Origin: Bacillus sp. MM2020_4
Lineage (GTDB): Bacteria; Bacillota; Bacilli; Bacillales; Cytobacillaceae
Length of the DNA stretch: 48,372 nt
Reading direction: 5' to 3'
NCBI RefSeq assembly: GCF_011250555.1
Contig: NZ_JAANMZ010000035.1
Location: 1 to 48,372, forward strand
A program made the position numbers and the translations under genes. Under the pieces are notes generated by a model. The model ran no database searches. It was not told the DNA's origin and saw nothing but the letters and a program-made list of their open reading frames with translations. This document shows positions 8,197-18,097 of this stretch, piece by piece. The first letter of the stretch is position 1. Each line of letters starts with the position of its first letter.

Positions 8197-9411
8197 CTAT
8201 TTAGTTACTTTAATTGGTACTACCTTTCCATCTTCAATCGCTGCCACTTCTATCTCACCATCGAAGCCGCCACCAGTAAACTTATCAAATTGATAAATTT
8301 TCACATTTTCAGGTATATTACTTACTCCATCCTGCATTTTAGCTTGAATTTTTGCAGCATCGTCTACTGATCCTGCTGCTTTCATTGCTTCAACGAAAAT
8401 ATACATGGCAATATAATTTAAGCCTGCTTCTGATCCAGGGCTCTCGCCATATTTTTCTTTATACTTTTTCGCAAAATCAGGAATGGCTGGGCTGCTGGAT
8501 TCAATTAGAGGCATAACACCAATTGCCCCGTTCAATAAATCATATGAACCCGTAACGGCTTTCATCTCATCAAGCTTTGCTTGGTCCATAACAATGAAAC
8601 CGCCTTTAAATCCAAGTTCACGTGCTTGTTTTGCTACTTTTGCAGTTGGTTCTGAGGCGCCGCCGATAAATAACACATCCGGCTTTTCTTTTAAGGCATT
8701 GGTAACGATTGTGAAGAAATCTGTCTCTTTGGCAAAGTCGATGGAAGAATTGTAGACAACCTTACCACCTTCCTTTTCCCAGTGCGCTTTTAGTTTGTCA
8801 GACCAATCCTTACCATATTGCGAAGAGGTTGGTAGAAAGGCAATTTTCTTTCCGAACATCTCCATTTCATAGTCTGTAAATGGCTTCAAATACCCATCAT
8901 AACGAGGAGGAATTCGAACGGTTAAGTCATTCCCAACCTCCGAAACCTTTGGTTCACTCGTATAGGCACCTATCAGAAATTTATCCTGTTGATTGAACAC
9001 CTGCAAGGCGAAAACACCGCCCGAGTGTGGTGTGAAAATAATGGGGGTTTTATTTTCCTGAATGAGTCTCTTTGCATTAGCCCCGGCCTCGTTCGGTAAA
9101 TATTTATCGTCCAATGAAACGATATTTAGTTTGAATTTTTTTCCGCCAACTTCAAACCCGCCTTCACCGTTAATCTCCTCCGCAGCCATCTTAACACCAT
9201 TTAACGTACGCTCACCGTAAAATGCAGCTGGCCCGCTTAATGGCCCGGTGTATCCAATGTTCACTGTCCCGGCTTCTTCCGTTTTACTCTCCCCGCCGCT
9301 TGCGGCAGGCTTCGTGTTAGCAGGTTTTTTCTCTGTACTGTTACATGCTGCCAAACTGAAAATAATAACAAAGATCAAACTCAACATTAAAAGAGACTTC
9401 ATTCTTTTCAT
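8197..9411 (-). CDS. Liv-type ABC transporter substrate-binding lipoprotein
   Basis: The extracellular binding protein (404 aa) of a branched-chain amino acid/amide-type importer (periplasmic binding fold type 1, Peripla_BP_6). A lipoprotein signal ends in SLAAC with Cys23 as the lipidation site, followed by a Lys/Thr/Glu-rich tether and the mature domain beginning VNIGYTGPLSG. AAGGGGGA precedes the ATG. It is the last gene of the importer set. Proteins of this family also bind aromatic acids, amides and other carboxylates, and the surrounding beta-oxidation genes suggest a carboxylate rather than leucine or valine. The ligand itself cannot be told. Confidence 0.88.
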   Translation of the reverse strand: MKRMKSLLMLSLIFVIIFSLAACNSTEKKPANTKPAASGGESKTEEAGTVNIGYTGPLSGPAAFYGERTLNGVKMAAEEINGEGGFEVGGKKFKLNIVSLDDKYLPNEAGANAKRLIQENKTPIIFTPHSGGVFALQVFNQQDKFLIGAYTSEPKVSEVGNDLTVRIPPRYDGYLKPFTDYEMEMFGKKIAFLPTSSQYGKDWSDKLKAHWEKEGGKVVYNSSIDFAKETDFFTIVTNALKEKPDVLFIGGASEPTAKVAKQARELGFKGGFIVMDQAKLDEMKAVTGSYDLLNGAIGVMPLIESSSPAIPDFAKKYKEKYGESPGSEAGLNYIAMYIFVEAMKAAGSVDDAAKIQAKMQDGVSNIPENVKIYQFDKFTGGGFDGEIEVAAIEDGKVVPIKVTK

Positions 9412-9509
9412 TCATTTTCCCCCTTAATCATTTTTCCAATTTTCAGACATAATAAGTAATGAGAGATCCGCTACTTATCACCCCCCTTAAGCTGGTGATT
9501 CGTACCTAA

Positions 9510-10217
9510 TTACGCACCAATATAGGCCTTTCTGACTTCATCATTAGCAAATAACTCCTTCGATGTTCCTTCAAGAACAATCGAACCATTTTCAAAAACA
9601 TAGCCTTTATCCGCGATTTTTAGGGCGGCATTGGCATTTTGTTCTGCTAGCAGGATGGTCGTTCCCTCCCGATTAATTTTTTGGATGACCGCAAACATTT
9701 GCTCCACAATTAAGGGGGCAAGGCCTACTGATGGTTCATCAAGCAGCATCAGTTTGGGCTTAGACATTAATGCCCTGCCTATAGCGAGCATTTGCTGCTG
9801 CCCGCCACTAAGGGAACCTGCGGCATCATTTCGCTTTTCGTTTAAAATCGGAAATAATTCATAAACATGGTCAAGAATATGTTTGATTTCATCCTTCTTC
9901 CGGCGCAGAACGTAGGCACCCATTCTAAGGTTTTCCTGAACAGACATAGCCGGGAAAAGTTTTCTTCCTTCCGGGCATTGACCAATGCCCAAGTGGACAA
10001 TTTGATCCGCTGATCTTCTATTTATCTTCTTCCCTTCAAAGTGGATTTCACCGATGGAGGGCTTGCTTAAACCACTTATCGACCGGAAGATTGTGCTTTT
10101 TCCAGCACCATTGGACCCTAATAAGACAACGATCTCCCCTTGGTTTACCTCAACATTCACATCGTGGACAGCTGTAAAACTTCCGTACTTGACAGAGACA
10201 TTTTTTAGACTAAGCAA
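9510..10217 (-). CDS. livF: Liv-type ABC transporter ATPase LivF
   Basis: One of the two ATPases of the importer, about 235 aa. Walker A is GSNGAGKST, the signature is LSGGQQQMLAIGRAL and Walker B is LMLLDEPSVGLAP, all intact. The frame is open much further upstream, but the family begins close to LSLKNVSVKYG. GGAGG lies 8 bp before the TTG at 10217 and only 2 bp before a GTG at 10223, so TTG is preferred. The start overlaps the end of livG by a few bases. Confidence 0.9.
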   Translation of the reverse strand: MLSLKNVSVKYGSFTAVHDVNVEVNQGEIVVLLGSNGAGKSTIFRSISGLSKPSIGEIHFEGKKINRRSADQIVHLGIGQCPEGRKLFPAMSVQENLRMGAYVLRRKKDEIKHILDHVYELFPILNEKRNDAAGSLSGGQQQMLAIGRALMSKPKLMLLDEPSVGLAPLIVEQMFAVIQKINREGTTILLAEQNANAALKIADKGYVFENGSIVLEGTSKELFANDEVRKAYIGA

Positions 10218-10977
10218 TGGCACTCCCTCCCAAATACGCCTTAATAACCGTTTCATTATTTTGAATTTCTTCCGGTCTTCCTTCCGCAATCTTTTCGCCG
10301 TAGTTTAGCACCATAATTTTATCGGCTATTTTCATAATCATTTGCATTTTGTGTTCGATTAAACAAACGGTGATCCCTTTATCCACCATCTTGTTCATTA
10401 ATTCTGCCAACCCATCTGTTTCATCAGGGTTCACGCCCGCTGCCGGTTCATCAAGGAAGACAATTTCCGGGTCAGTAGCAAGGGCCAATGCAAAGGCAGT
10501 TCGTTTTTTCTCTTCCTGCGTTAAACTGCCGACCAGTTTTTCTGCTACCTTGTTTAATTCAACAAATTCGAGAACCTCCATCGCTTTTTCCCGGCACTCT
10601 GCTTCTTCTCTTTTCAGCCGAGGTGTGCGAAAGATCGCATCCACCAGATTAGATCTTGTCCGCAATCGATGCCCGACAATAACATTGTCCAAGACCGTCG
10701 ATTGCTCAAATAAATTGGTGGTTTGAAATGTCCGCGCCACACCCAGCACGGCTATTTTATTGGAAGGTAACGTGGAAATATCCTGTCCTTTAAAAATCAC
10801 CTGACCAGAACTTGGACGATGAAATCCGCTTATTAAGTTAAAAAACGTAGATTTTCCGGCACCATTTGGGCCAATGATCGCATTGATTTTTCCTTGTTCG
10901 ATAGAAAAATCAACATTGTTTACCGCTACTAATCCGCCAAATCTTTTCGTTAAATTCCTTGTTTCCAAAAAATTCAT
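10210..10977 (-). CDS. livG: Liv-type ABC transporter ATPase LivG, atypical signature motif
   Basis: The second ATPase (255 aa). Walker A (GPNGAGKST), Walker B (IVFLDEPAAGVNP) and the H-loop (LIEHKM) are normal. The ABC signature, usually LSYGQQRRLEIAR in LivG, reads SLTQEEKKRTAFALA, so the Gly and Gln that contact ATP across the dimer are both replaced by Glu. The partner LivF has a full signature, so the dimer would have one standard and one degenerate ATP site, as in some asymmetric ABC exporters. AGGAGG lies 7 bp before the ATG. The gene follows livM directly. Confidence 0.9.
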   Translation of the reverse strand: MNFLETRNLTKRFGGLVAVNNVDFSIEQGKINAIIGPNGAGKSTFFNLISGFHRPSSGQVIFKGQDISTLPSNKIAVLGVARTFQTTNLFEQSTVLDNVIVGHRLRTRSNLVDAIFRTPRLKREEAECREKAMEVLEFVELNKVAEKLVGSLTQEEKKRTAFALALATDPEIVFLDEPAAGVNPDETDGLAELMNKMVDKGITVCLIEHKMQMIMKIADKIMVLNYGEKIAEGRPEEIQNNETVIKAYLGGSAIA

Positions 10978-10978
10978 C

Positions 10979-12022
10979 CTAACCCTCCTTTACTTTCTTG
11001 TCGGGAACGATTTCACTTTCGATAAATGGTTCTCCCTTTATACGAGTCCGATTATTTGATTGCCGCTGTTCTTTTTTACCAATGCGTTTGGTATTCCAGG
11101 CTGAAACCGCGCCCACAAGTCCTCGTGGATAAAAAATAACCAGTAAGGTTAACACCGGGCCAAAAATAAGCATTCTGTTTTCCTGAAAATCCTGCAGGTA
11201 TTGTGAAAGCCACACGATGAGTAGCGTGCCAACCAGCGGACCGCTAAGTGTACCGATCCCGCCAACTAGTAAATAGGTTAATAAATCAAAAGTAATCGAA
11301 ATAGAGCCAATATCTGGGCCGATAAAACGAACAAATGATGCATATAGGGCCCCTGCTAGACCGGCAAAAAGGGTGGATAAAACAAATACCGTTAATTTGT
11401 TTTGCATGGTTGAGATGCCAATGGTCTGCGCTAACTCCTCACTATTACGAATCGCAATATAGGTTCTGCCGGATAGTGAGTGGACAATTCGATACATGAT
11501 CAGAACGACAAGGACTAAGAAAAACAGGACAAGATAGTAATGGGAAACCTCTGTTTCAAATTGGATGGGGCCAATTCCTGCCGGTGCCGGTATTCCAATC
11601 AGCCCACGAACCCCCTCTGTTAGGCCTTCCCATTTATCGATGACGAGATAGATAATGTAGCCTAGGCATAAGGTATAAATAGCGAAAAAGTGTTCTTTCG
11701 TCCGTAACGCAATTAGTCCTACCAGAAGCCCGATTAAACCGGTAATGACCAATGATAAAAGGAAGGCAAGCCAGAAATTCATCTGAGCTTTTACCGTTAA
11801 GATCCCTAATGCATAGGCGCCAATTGCAAAAAAGCCGGCATGCGCCAAAGAAAGGTAGCCTGTATAGCCTGCAAGTAAATTTAGGCCATAGACACCAATC
11901 ATCCAAATAAAGGAACTCGTCATAATGTGAATCAGATAATTGTTCTCCGTGAGTAGCGGGAAGACAACCGCGAATAGGATTAACGCAATAATGATATTTC
12001 GTTTGTTAACTACCTTTCCCAT
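10979..12022 (-). CDS. livM: Liv-type ABC transporter permease LivM
   Basis: An integral membrane permease (347 aa) with 8-9 predicted helices and the family block LNLLAGYTGYLSLAHAGFF near residue 50. A basic tail of about 40 residues (KRIGKKEQRQSNN...) extends past the last helix. The ATG at 12022 overlaps the TGA of livH in a TGATG arrangement, with AAAGGGGGG upstream, so the two permeases are translationally coupled. A TTG one codon earlier is possible but less likely. livG starts 2 bp after its stop. Confidence 0.9.
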   Translation of the reverse strand: MGKVVNKRNIIIALILFAVVFPLLTENNYLIHIMTSSFIWMIGVYGLNLLAGYTGYLSLAHAGFFAIGAYALGILTVKAQMNFWLAFLLSLVITGLIGLLVGLIALRTKEHFFAIYTLCLGYIIYLVIDKWEGLTEGVRGLIGIPAPAGIGPIQFETEVSHYYLVLFFLVLVVLIMYRIVHSLSGRTYIAIRNSEELAQTIGISTMQNKLTVFVLSTLFAGLAGALYASFVRFIGPDIGSISITFDLLTYLLVGGIGTLSGPLVGTLLIVWLSQYLQDFQENRMLIFGPVLTLLVIFYPRGLVGAVSAWNTKRIGKKEQRQSNNRTRIKGEPFIESEIVPDKKVKEG

Positions 12023-12885
12023 CAATGACCCCCCTTTGAAAAAAGGCCAGTTGGTTTCACCGTTAGAATGATGACTAGGAGGACGAAGGCAATAATGTCC
12101 TTGTAGTCGTTAGAAATGTAGGTTGCACCCAAGCTCTCACTGAAACCTAAAATATAGCCGCCAACGATTGCCCCAGGGATACTTCCCATTCCCCCGAGAA
12201 TTATAATGACAAATGCCTTAAGGATGACAAGCTGTCCCATCCCGGGGAATACGAGATTAATAGGTGCTGAAAGGGAAGCGGCAATTGCAGCAAGACCGCC
12301 TGAGATCATAAAAGTGAGCATGGCCACCTTGTTCGTATTAATACCGACTAGGTTGGCTCCTTCACGATTTTGTGACATCGCAATGATCGTGGCACCTGTG
12401 AATGTTTTTTTTAAGAATAAATAGAGGAGAATCATCACGACGAGTGCCGCTACAACGATAAGGATTCGCTGCATGGTAAACGTCAATCCCATGATTTGAA
12501 CAACCTGCCCGTATGGTGTGGGCATGCTTTGGTATTCAGCTCCCCAAAACACTTGGGCGAAAGCTTCCAAAAACAAGAGAATTCCAATGGCTGCTATTTT
12601 ATCATGGATGGGCGGAGCCTCTCTAAGCGGATGAAAGACAAACCTTTCCATTAAAACCCCGATCAGTCCAACAATCATGATCGATACGAAAATGGCGAGC
12701 CAATAATGGAGCCCGAATTTAGTCATCATTGTTAAGGTGACGTATCCACCCATCATGTATAACGCCCCATGGGCAAAATTCGGGATGTGGAGGATACCAT
12801 AAACGAGCGTTAAGCCTAACGCAACAAGCGCGTAAACGCTTCCAATTGTTAGACCGTTAAATAGCTGCTGGATCAAAATTTCCAT
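12022..12885 (-). CDS. livH: Liv-type ABC transporter permease LivH
   Basis: The other permease subunit (287 aa), eight or so membrane helices, with the typical opening LFNGLTIGSVYALVALGLTLVYG and the NFAHGALYMMGGY motif. AAAGGGGG precedes the ATG by 5 bp. It is the first gene of the transporter set (livH-livM-livG-livF-binding protein). An inverted repeat lies in the 114-bp gap that separates it from the acyl-CoA synthetase gene upstream, so it may have its own promoter; I saw no clear one. Confidence 0.9.
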   Translation of the reverse strand: MEILIQQLFNGLTIGSVYALVALGLTLVYGILHIPNFAHGALYMMGGYVTLTMMTKFGLHYWLAIFVSIMIVGLIGVLMERFVFHPLREAPPIHDKIAAIGILLFLEAFAQVFWGAEYQSMPTPYGQVVQIMGLTFTMQRILIVVAALVVMILLYLFLKKTFTGATIIAMSQNREGANLVGINTNKVAMLTFMISGGLAAIAASLSAPINLVFPGMGQLVILKAFVIIILGGMGSIPGAIVGGYILGFSESLGATYISNDYKDIIAFVLLVIILTVKPTGLFSKGGH

Positions 12886-12951
12886 AGCGGCCCCCTTTTT
12901 ATGGTCATTATCGGTATTGAAAAAATAGGTTACTAGCTTTATAACTTTTTT

Positions 12952-12992
12952 CTGAGGAGCTTTTTATTCTGCGCCAGCCCCTCAGTTTTTTT
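12952..12992 (+). terminator. Hairpin with T-tract between synthetase and livH genes
   Basis: CTGAGGAGC (12952-12960) pairs with GCCCCTCAG (12977-12985) at eight of nine positions, followed by seven T on the plus strand. The T-tract points along the plus strand although both neighbours are on the minus strand, so it would stop antisense transcription entering the synthetase gene. On the minus strand it is only a hairpin followed by A residues. Confidence 0.45.
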
Positions 12993-12999
12993 CATTAGA

Positions 13000-14667
13000 T
13001 TACCGTAAGGCCTTTTCCTTTTCCTCTTCTTGTAAGGTACGCCATAAAATCTTCCCGCTTGATGTCATAGGGAATTGTTTTCTAAATTCAATCTGCCTTG
13101 GGTATTTATACGCGGCCATATGTTGTTTGGACCATTCGATAATTTCCTCTGGGCTGATTTTTCCTTCAAAGCCATCATTTACTATCACAAATGCTTTAAC
13201 GGTCTCACCTCTACGTTCATCTGGTACGCCGACAACACAGGCCTGTTGGATGGCCGGATGCTTATAAAGATAGGACTCTACTTCCGTCGGCCACACTTTA
13301 TAACCTGAGGCATTGATCATCCGTTTCACACGATCAACCATGAAGAAATATCCATCCTCATCATACCGGCCAATATCACCTGTTCGGAAAAACTTTTTCC
13401 CTTCCAGTTCAATAAAAGAACCTCGATTTTCATCATCGCGGTTGTAATAACCGACCATCACCTGTGGGCCGTTCACAATGATTTCACCAACTTCCCCAAC
13501 ACCAAGTTCTTTACCTGTTGCTGGTTCAATGATTCTCGCATCGACATCAAATGACGGGATCCCCAAGCACTGCATCTTCGGCCGGTCAACTGGATTGAAA
13601 TGTGTCTGGGCAATGGTTTCTGACAATCCATAGCCTTCTACAAACCGCAATCCTGATAGCTTGAATAATTTTTCGCCAACGGCTTCTGGTAAGGCTGCGC
13701 CCCCACCGGATATGGCAGTTAACGAGGATATATCGTCTTTTTTCAGATTTGGATTGGCAAGGAAATCAACAATCATGGTGGCAATGGTCACCCAGTGGGT
13801 ACAACCCAAGGTTTTAATTAATTCCACTGCTGTATCTCTATTCCATCGCGTCATGATGACGATGGTCCCTCCGCTAAAGATCGGCATATGCATACTATGG
13901 ACCATTCCTGTCACATGGAAGAGCGGGAGCGACATTAAATGAATGGAATTCGTTGAAATGGGTGTCCAATGATAGGCGCCCACCGTGTTTGCATTAATCG
14001 TCCTGTTTGTGTGCATACAACCTTTTGGAAGCCCCGTTGTTCCTGATGTATAGGGAAGGCAAACAATGTCATCACCCTTTGATGTATGTTCAGATGGCTT
14101 CAAGTTCGCCTGAATGGCCTCACTCCAAAGATAATGTCCCACCTCCGTGAAATGAACTCTTTCGGCTTCTACCTCCTTAGGAAGAATACCTTCAAAACCA
14201 TTTCCCACATAATCTGAATAGGCTGTGATAACCATGTTTTCCAATGAGGTTTTCCCCAACAATGGACGAATTTGGGTATATAATTCTTGGCCAGCTATTG
14301 CCGTCTTAATTTCACAATCGCGCACGTAAAACTCCAATTCATCGGCGCCCAGCATCGGGTTAATGGGGACCACCACGGCGTTGGCTCGCACAATCGCGTA
14401 ATAGCCAATCACAAATTGCGGGGAGTTCTGCATGAAAAGTAACACCTTTTCACCTGTCTGAACGCCTAATTTATGCTGCAAATATCCAGCCATTGCATTT
14501 ACTTCCGCATCTAGCTGTTCGTAGGTTAATTTGTTCCCATAATAAAAGATGGCATCTTGATCCGGATAACGAGTTGCACTAACTTTGAGGTTGTCATAAA
14601 GAGAAGTAGAAGGAACCTTAAGGGATTTAGAGATTTTCGGCCAATAATCATAATGCAAAGTTAACAC
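13000..14667 (-). CDS. Long-chain fatty-acid-type CoA ligase
   Basis: A second AMP-forming acyl-CoA synthetase (555 aa), longer than the one at 5496 and only distantly similar. Motifs: CLPYTSGTTGLPKG (P-loop), VEGYGLSETIAQTH (adenylate), RTGDIGRYDEDGYFFMVDR (hinge) and MTSSGKILWRTL with the catalytic lysine. The N-terminal LHYDYWPKISKSL segment is typical of the long-chain/medium-chain subgroup. GGAG is only 2 bp from an ATG at 14673 but 8 bp from the GTG at 14667, so the latter is preferred. It probably activates the imported acid before the dehydrogenase and hydratase steps encoded upstream. Confidence 0.9.
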   Translation of the reverse strand: MLTLHYDYWPKISKSLKVPSTSLYDNLKVSATRYPDQDAIFYYGNKLTYEQLDAEVNAMAGYLQHKLGVQTGEKVLLFMQNSPQFVIGYYAIVRANAVVVPINPMLGADELEFYVRDCEIKTAIAGQELYTQIRPLLGKTSLENMVITAYSDYVGNGFEGILPKEVEAERVHFTEVGHYLWSEAIQANLKPSEHTSKGDDIVCLPYTSGTTGLPKGCMHTNRTINANTVGAYHWTPISTNSIHLMSLPLFHVTGMVHSMHMPIFSGGTIVIMTRWNRDTAVELIKTLGCTHWVTIATMIVDFLANPNLKKDDISSLTAISGGGAALPEAVGEKLFKLSGLRFVEGYGLSETIAQTHFNPVDRPKMQCLGIPSFDVDARIIEPATGKELGVGEVGEIIVNGPQVMVGYYNRDDENRGSFIELEGKKFFRTGDIGRYDEDGYFFMVDRVKRMINASGYKVWPTEVESYLYKHPAIQQACVVGVPDERRGETVKAFVIVNDGFEGKISPEEIIEWSKQHMAAYKYPRQIEFRKQFPMTSSGKILWRTLQEEEKEKALR

Positions 14668-14713
14668 AGACATCGCTCCTTTTATAATAAAGTGGTAAAT
14701 AGGGCCTTTTTAT

Positions 14714-14783
14714 GGTGCCTGTCACCCTTCCCCCTCTTTGCAGCTTATTTACGCTGTGATAGCAGTTATTGGTGTCAGGCACC
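14714..14783. repeat. Inverted repeat of interspersed type (GGTGCCTGTCACC)
   Basis: GGTGCCTGTCACC (14714-14726) and GGTGTCAGGCACC (14771-14783) pair over 12 of 13 bases around a 44-nt loop in the gap between the thiolase and synthetase genes. Similar GGTGYCWGRCACC palindromes are, from memory, scattered between genes in many Bacillus genomes. It may stabilise mRNA ends or act as a weak terminator. No T-tract follows either arm. Confidence 0.5.
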
Positions 14784-14787
14784 CAAA

Positions 14788-15957
14788 TTATTCGCGTTCT
14801 AGGATGGTGGCGATTCCCTGCCCGCCGCCGATGCATGCGGTAATGAGGGCATATTTTCCGCCGCTCCGCTTTAGCTCATAGACTGCTTTGGTGGCAAGAA
14901 TTGCCCCCGTTGCGCCTAGTGGGTGTCCATGAGCAATGGCACCACCGTTAACGTTTACTTTGCCGAGATCCATCTCAAGTTCACGATTACAAGCAAGCAC
15001 CTGGGCGGCAAAAGCCTCATTGATTTCTATGAGATCCATCTCTCCTAGGGATAGACCGGATTTTTCCAGTACTTTGCGAACGGCAGGTACCGGACCAATT
15101 CCCATAATGTTCGGGTCCACACCGGCAACGGCGTATTGACGAATTACCGCCAATGGGGTGAGATTTAATTCTTCCGCTTTCTCTCTTGACATAATCACCA
15201 GCGCCGAAGCAGCATCATTTAGTCCCGAACTGCTGCCTGCTGTAACTGTTCCATTCTTTAGAAACGCCGGTGGCAGCTTTGAAAGTGCTTCGAGAGTCGT
15301 CTGCGGCCTAGGATGCTCATCCGTTTTAAAAACAACCGGCTCCCCTTTTCTAACAGGGATGGTGATTGGGACGATTTGTTCATCGAAACGCCCCTCTTCC
15401 ATTGCTACGGCCATGCGTTGTTGGCTCCGTAGTGCAAATTCATCTTGTTCTGCTCTTGTAATCTGATATTTTTCCGCGAGATTTTCAGCTGTTATTCCCA
15501 TTGGTGGGTCGCCAATTTCTTTTGGCGACAGTTGAGATTTTCTAAAGCTGGGTGGCATTGGACTATACGGTTTTTCAGGGCGGTCCATTAAATACGGAGC
15601 CCGGCTCATGCTTTCTGTCCCTCCGGCGATAAAAATATCACCATCTCCTGCCCGAATCGCCTGGGCTGCTAAATTGATTGCATTAATTCCGGAACCGCAC
15701 TGTCTGTCGACTGTTAATCCTGGTAAGTCTAGTGATAGCCCTGTCTGTAATGCTGTTAATCTAGCAATGTTGCCTCCGCCGGATAAGACATTTCCAAAAA
15801 TGACATCATCAATCATTTCCGGTTTACTATTCGCCCGTCTCACGGCTTCTTTGATTACCTCTGCTCCCAATATGTGTGCTGGGACACTCGCAAGGGCTCC
15901 CCCCTGCCTGCCAATAGCTGTTCTAACAGCTGAAACGATTACAGCATCTCTTTTCAT
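14788..15957 (-). CDS. Thiolase family acetyl-CoA acyltransferase
   Basis: A 389-aa thiolase that cleaves 3-ketoacyl-CoA with CoA, or condenses acetyl-CoA. The nucleophile is Cys87 in [12 protein letters not shown]. The C-terminal catalytic blocks are [24 protein letters not shown] and ACIGGGQG with the second catalytic Cys, all intact. AGGAGGG lies 10 bp before the ATG. In this operon of two dehydrogenases, hydratase subunits and two SDRs it is the obvious last step of beta-oxidation. Degradative versus biosynthetic type is inferred from context. Confidence 0.93.
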   Translation of the reverse strand: MKRDAVIVSAVRTAIGRQGGALASVPAHILGAEVIKEAVRRANSKPEMIDDVIFGNVLSGGGNIARLTALQTGLSLDLPGLTVDRQCGSGINAINLAAQAIRAGDGDIFIAGGTESMSRAPYLMDRPEKPYSPMPPSFRKSQLSPKEIGDPPMGITAENLAEKYQITRAEQDEFALRSQQRMAVAMEEGRFDEQIVPITIPVRKGEPVVFKTDEHPRPQTTLEALSKLPPAFLKNGTVTAGSSSGLNDAASALVIMSREKAEELNLTPLAVIRQYAVAGVDPNIMGIGPVPAVRKVLEKSGLSLGEMDLIEINEAFAAQVLACNRELEMDLGKVNVNGGAIAHGHPLGATGAILATKAVYELKRSGGKYALITACIGGGQGIATILERE

Positions 15958-15990
15958 TACGCCGGATCCCTCCTGGTAAAATTGATGAAT

Positions 15991-16764
15991 CTACATCGCA
16001 TGTGCCCCGCCATCGACAACGACCACATCCCCGGTCACGAAGTCTGATGCGGGCGATGCTAGAAATAAGGCAACCCCTTTAAGATCCGTATCCGAGCCAA
16101 ACTTTCGCAATGGCGTCCCTTCAAGGATCGCCTCACCACCCTGATCGAGCAACCCTTTAGACATTTTTGTCGGGAAAAAGCCCGGGGCGATTGCATTCAC
16201 ATAAATTCCTTCCGGGCCCCATTTCACAGCTAAATCCTTAGTAAAAGTGATAACCGCACCTTTGCTAGAGTTATAGCCAATAGCATTCATATATTTAGGA
16301 TTGCTGCCTTTTAATCCGGCAACCGAGGCAATATTGATGATTTTTCCTGACTTTTGTTCAAGCATCACTTTTCCAGCCGCTTGGGACATTAAAAAGGTGC
16401 CTGTTACATTCACATTCATGACCTTTTGCCATGCCGCAAGCGGCATTTCCTCAACAGGAGCCCCCCAAGAAGCCCCACTGTTATTAACGAGGATATCGAT
16501 CCGTCCGAACTTCTCCATCGTCCGTTCAACGACATTTATTACGTCCTCCGGATTGGTGACATCACATTTTAGGGCAAGACTCTCAACCCCAAGCTTTTTC
16601 AAGCCTTCACTAACTTCTTCGCAGGCTTCAACATGCCTTGAACAGACCACCACGTTCGCCCCCGCTTCAGCAAAGCCTTCGGCGATTTGCTGTCCGAGGC
16701 CCCTGCCTCCACCTGTTACTATCGCAACTTTACCGGTTAAATCAAACAGCTGTTTCACATGCAT
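15991..16764 (-). CDS. SDR family oxidoreductase (FabG-like)
   Basis: A classical short-chain dehydrogenase/reductase of 257 aa. The cofactor loop TGGGRGLG is at residues 17-24, NNSG at 94-97 and the tetrad Asn119, Ser147, Tyr164 and Lys168 is complete. Arg/Ser after the second beta strand (CSRH, 41-44) suggests NADP(H) may be accepted. AGGGGGA lies 7 bp before the ATG. It is one of two SDRs in the cluster, located next to the thiolase, and is likely a 3-hydroxyacyl-CoA or other hydroxy-acid dehydrogenase. Its difference from the SDR at 19030 suggests it acts on another intermediate. Confidence 0.88.
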   Translation of the reverse strand: MHVKQLFDLTGKVAIVTGGGRGLGQQIAEGFAEAGANVVVCSRHVEACEEVSEGLKKLGVESLALKCDVTNPEDVINVVERTMEKFGRIDILVNNSGASWGAPVEEMPLAAWQKVMNVNVTGTFLMSQAAGKVMLEQKSGKIINIASVAGLKGSNPKYMNAIGYNSSKGAVITFTKDLAVKWGPEGIYVNAIAPGFFPTKMSKGLLDQGGEAILEGTPLRKFGSDTDLKGVALFLASPASDFVTGDVVVVDGGAHAM

Positions 16765-16832
16765 GAATCATTCCCCCTATTTAGAAAAGCGTAGGCGCCC
16801 TGGTCAGCGGCGTTTCTTATATTTAAAGAAAT

Positions 16833-18038
16833 TTAACGGTATTTCTTAAGTTCCTGTCTAGCGACCGCTCTGCGATGAACCTCATCCGGTCCGTCCGCCA
16901 ACCTTAAAGTACGTATATTCGCCCAGCTTGCCGCAAGTGGTGTATCCTCGCTGACACCTGCAGCTCCAAAGGCTTGAATCGCCCGATCAATTACCTTTAA
17001 GGCCATATTTGGGGCAACTACTTTAATCATCGCAATCTCCGCCTTCGCCTCTTTATTTCCAACGGTATCCATCATGTACGCAGCTTTCAGCGTGAGCAAC
17101 CTGGCCTGTTCGATTTCAATGCGCGAATCGGCAATCCATTCCTGAATCACACCCTGCTCAGAAAGCTTTTTCCTAAAGGCCGTTCGGCTCTGTACACGCT
17201 TACATAATTCTTCCAATGCCCGTTCGGCTGCACCAATTGATCGCATGCAGTGATGGATTCTTCCCGGCCCTAATCGACCCTGGGCGATGGCAAAGCCTTT
17301 CCCTTCACCCCATAGCATATTGGCAGCAGGTACCCGGACATTGTTATATTCAATTTCGGCATGGCCATGCGGGGCATGATCATAACCGAAAACAGGTAAA
17401 ATTCTCTTCATCGTTACCCCCGGAGCATCAAGCGGGACAAGAATCATCGATTGCTGTTCATGGGTTGGAGCGTCTGGATCATTTTTCCCCATCACAATCG
17501 CAATTTTACAGCGTGGGTCTCCTGCACCTGATGACCACCATTTCGTTCCATTAATGACATATTCGTCCCCATCTCGGATAATACTAGCCTGAATATTCGT
17601 TGCATCCGATGACGCCACATCCGGCTCCGTCATCGAAAAACATGAACGAATCTCCCCGTCTAATAAAGGCTTAAGCCATTTTTCCTTTTGTTCTTCAGTT
17701 CCGTAGCGGACGAGGACTTCCATATTCCCGGTGTCAGGGGCAGCGCAATTGAATACCTCTGGAGCAATCGCTGACCGGCCCATAATTTCACAAAGCGGCG
17801 CATATTCTGTATTAGTCAAGCCGGCCCCATATTCACTTTCTGGTAAAAACAAATTCCATAGCCCCGCTTGTTTTGCCTTATCTTTTAATTCCTCCATGAT
17901 TGGCGGAATCTTGGAAAACGGATCTTTTTTATCAATTTGTTCTTCATAAAGCTTTTCATTTGGATAAATATACTCATCCATAAATACTGTTAGTCTTTTT
18001 TGTAACTCGATTACCTTGTCAGAATAGCTGAAATTCAC
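16833..18038 (-). CDS. Acyl-CoA dehydrogenase, ACAD10/11 type
   Basis: A flavin-dependent acyl-CoA dehydrogenase of 401 aa. Family blocks include [14 protein letters not shown] (FAD and substrate site), [14 protein letters not shown] and [16 protein letters not shown]. The last block and the long linker are of the ACAD10/ACAD11 group, known in animals for 4-hydroxy-acid or branched-chain substrates; no linked kinase gene is seen here. The open frame extends 38 codons upstream, but AAGGAGGAG just before the GTG at 18038 fixes the start. A terminator-like hairpin separates it from the hydratase genes, so expression may drop here or be regulated. Confidence 0.9.
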   Translation of the reverse strand: MNFSYSDKVIELQKRLTVFMDEYIYPNEKLYEEQIDKKDPFSKIPPIMEELKDKAKQAGLWNLFLPESEYGAGLTNTEYAPLCEIMGRSAIAPEVFNCAAPDTGNMEVLVRYGTEEQKEKWLKPLLDGEIRSCFSMTEPDVASSDATNIQASIIRDGDEYVINGTKWWSSGAGDPRCKIAIVMGKNDPDAPTHEQQSMILVPLDAPGVTMKRILPVFGYDHAPHGHAEIEYNNVRVPAANMLWGEGKGFAIAQGRLGPGRIHHCMRSIGAAERALEELCKRVQSRTAFRKKLSEQGVIQEWIADSRIEIEQARLLTLKAAYMMDTVGNKEAKAEIAMIKVVAPNMALKVIDRAIQAFGAAGVSEDTPLAASWANIRTLRLADGPDEVHRRAVARQELKKYR

Positions 18039-18097
18039 CTTAACTCCTCCTTCTTCATTCTTTAAGCAGAGCCCTGCCCCGGCCTTACAAAAATAAA

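Noticed and set aside
9452..9478. Hairpin ATAAGTA/TACTTAT between livF and the binding protein gene
   Set aside because: Only 7 AT-rich pairs with a 13-nt loop and no T-tract; may be chance.
14648..14836. 62-codon minus-strand frame between the synthetase and thiolase genes
   Set aside because: Overlaps both genes and the palindromic repeat; no family resemblance and no ribosome site.
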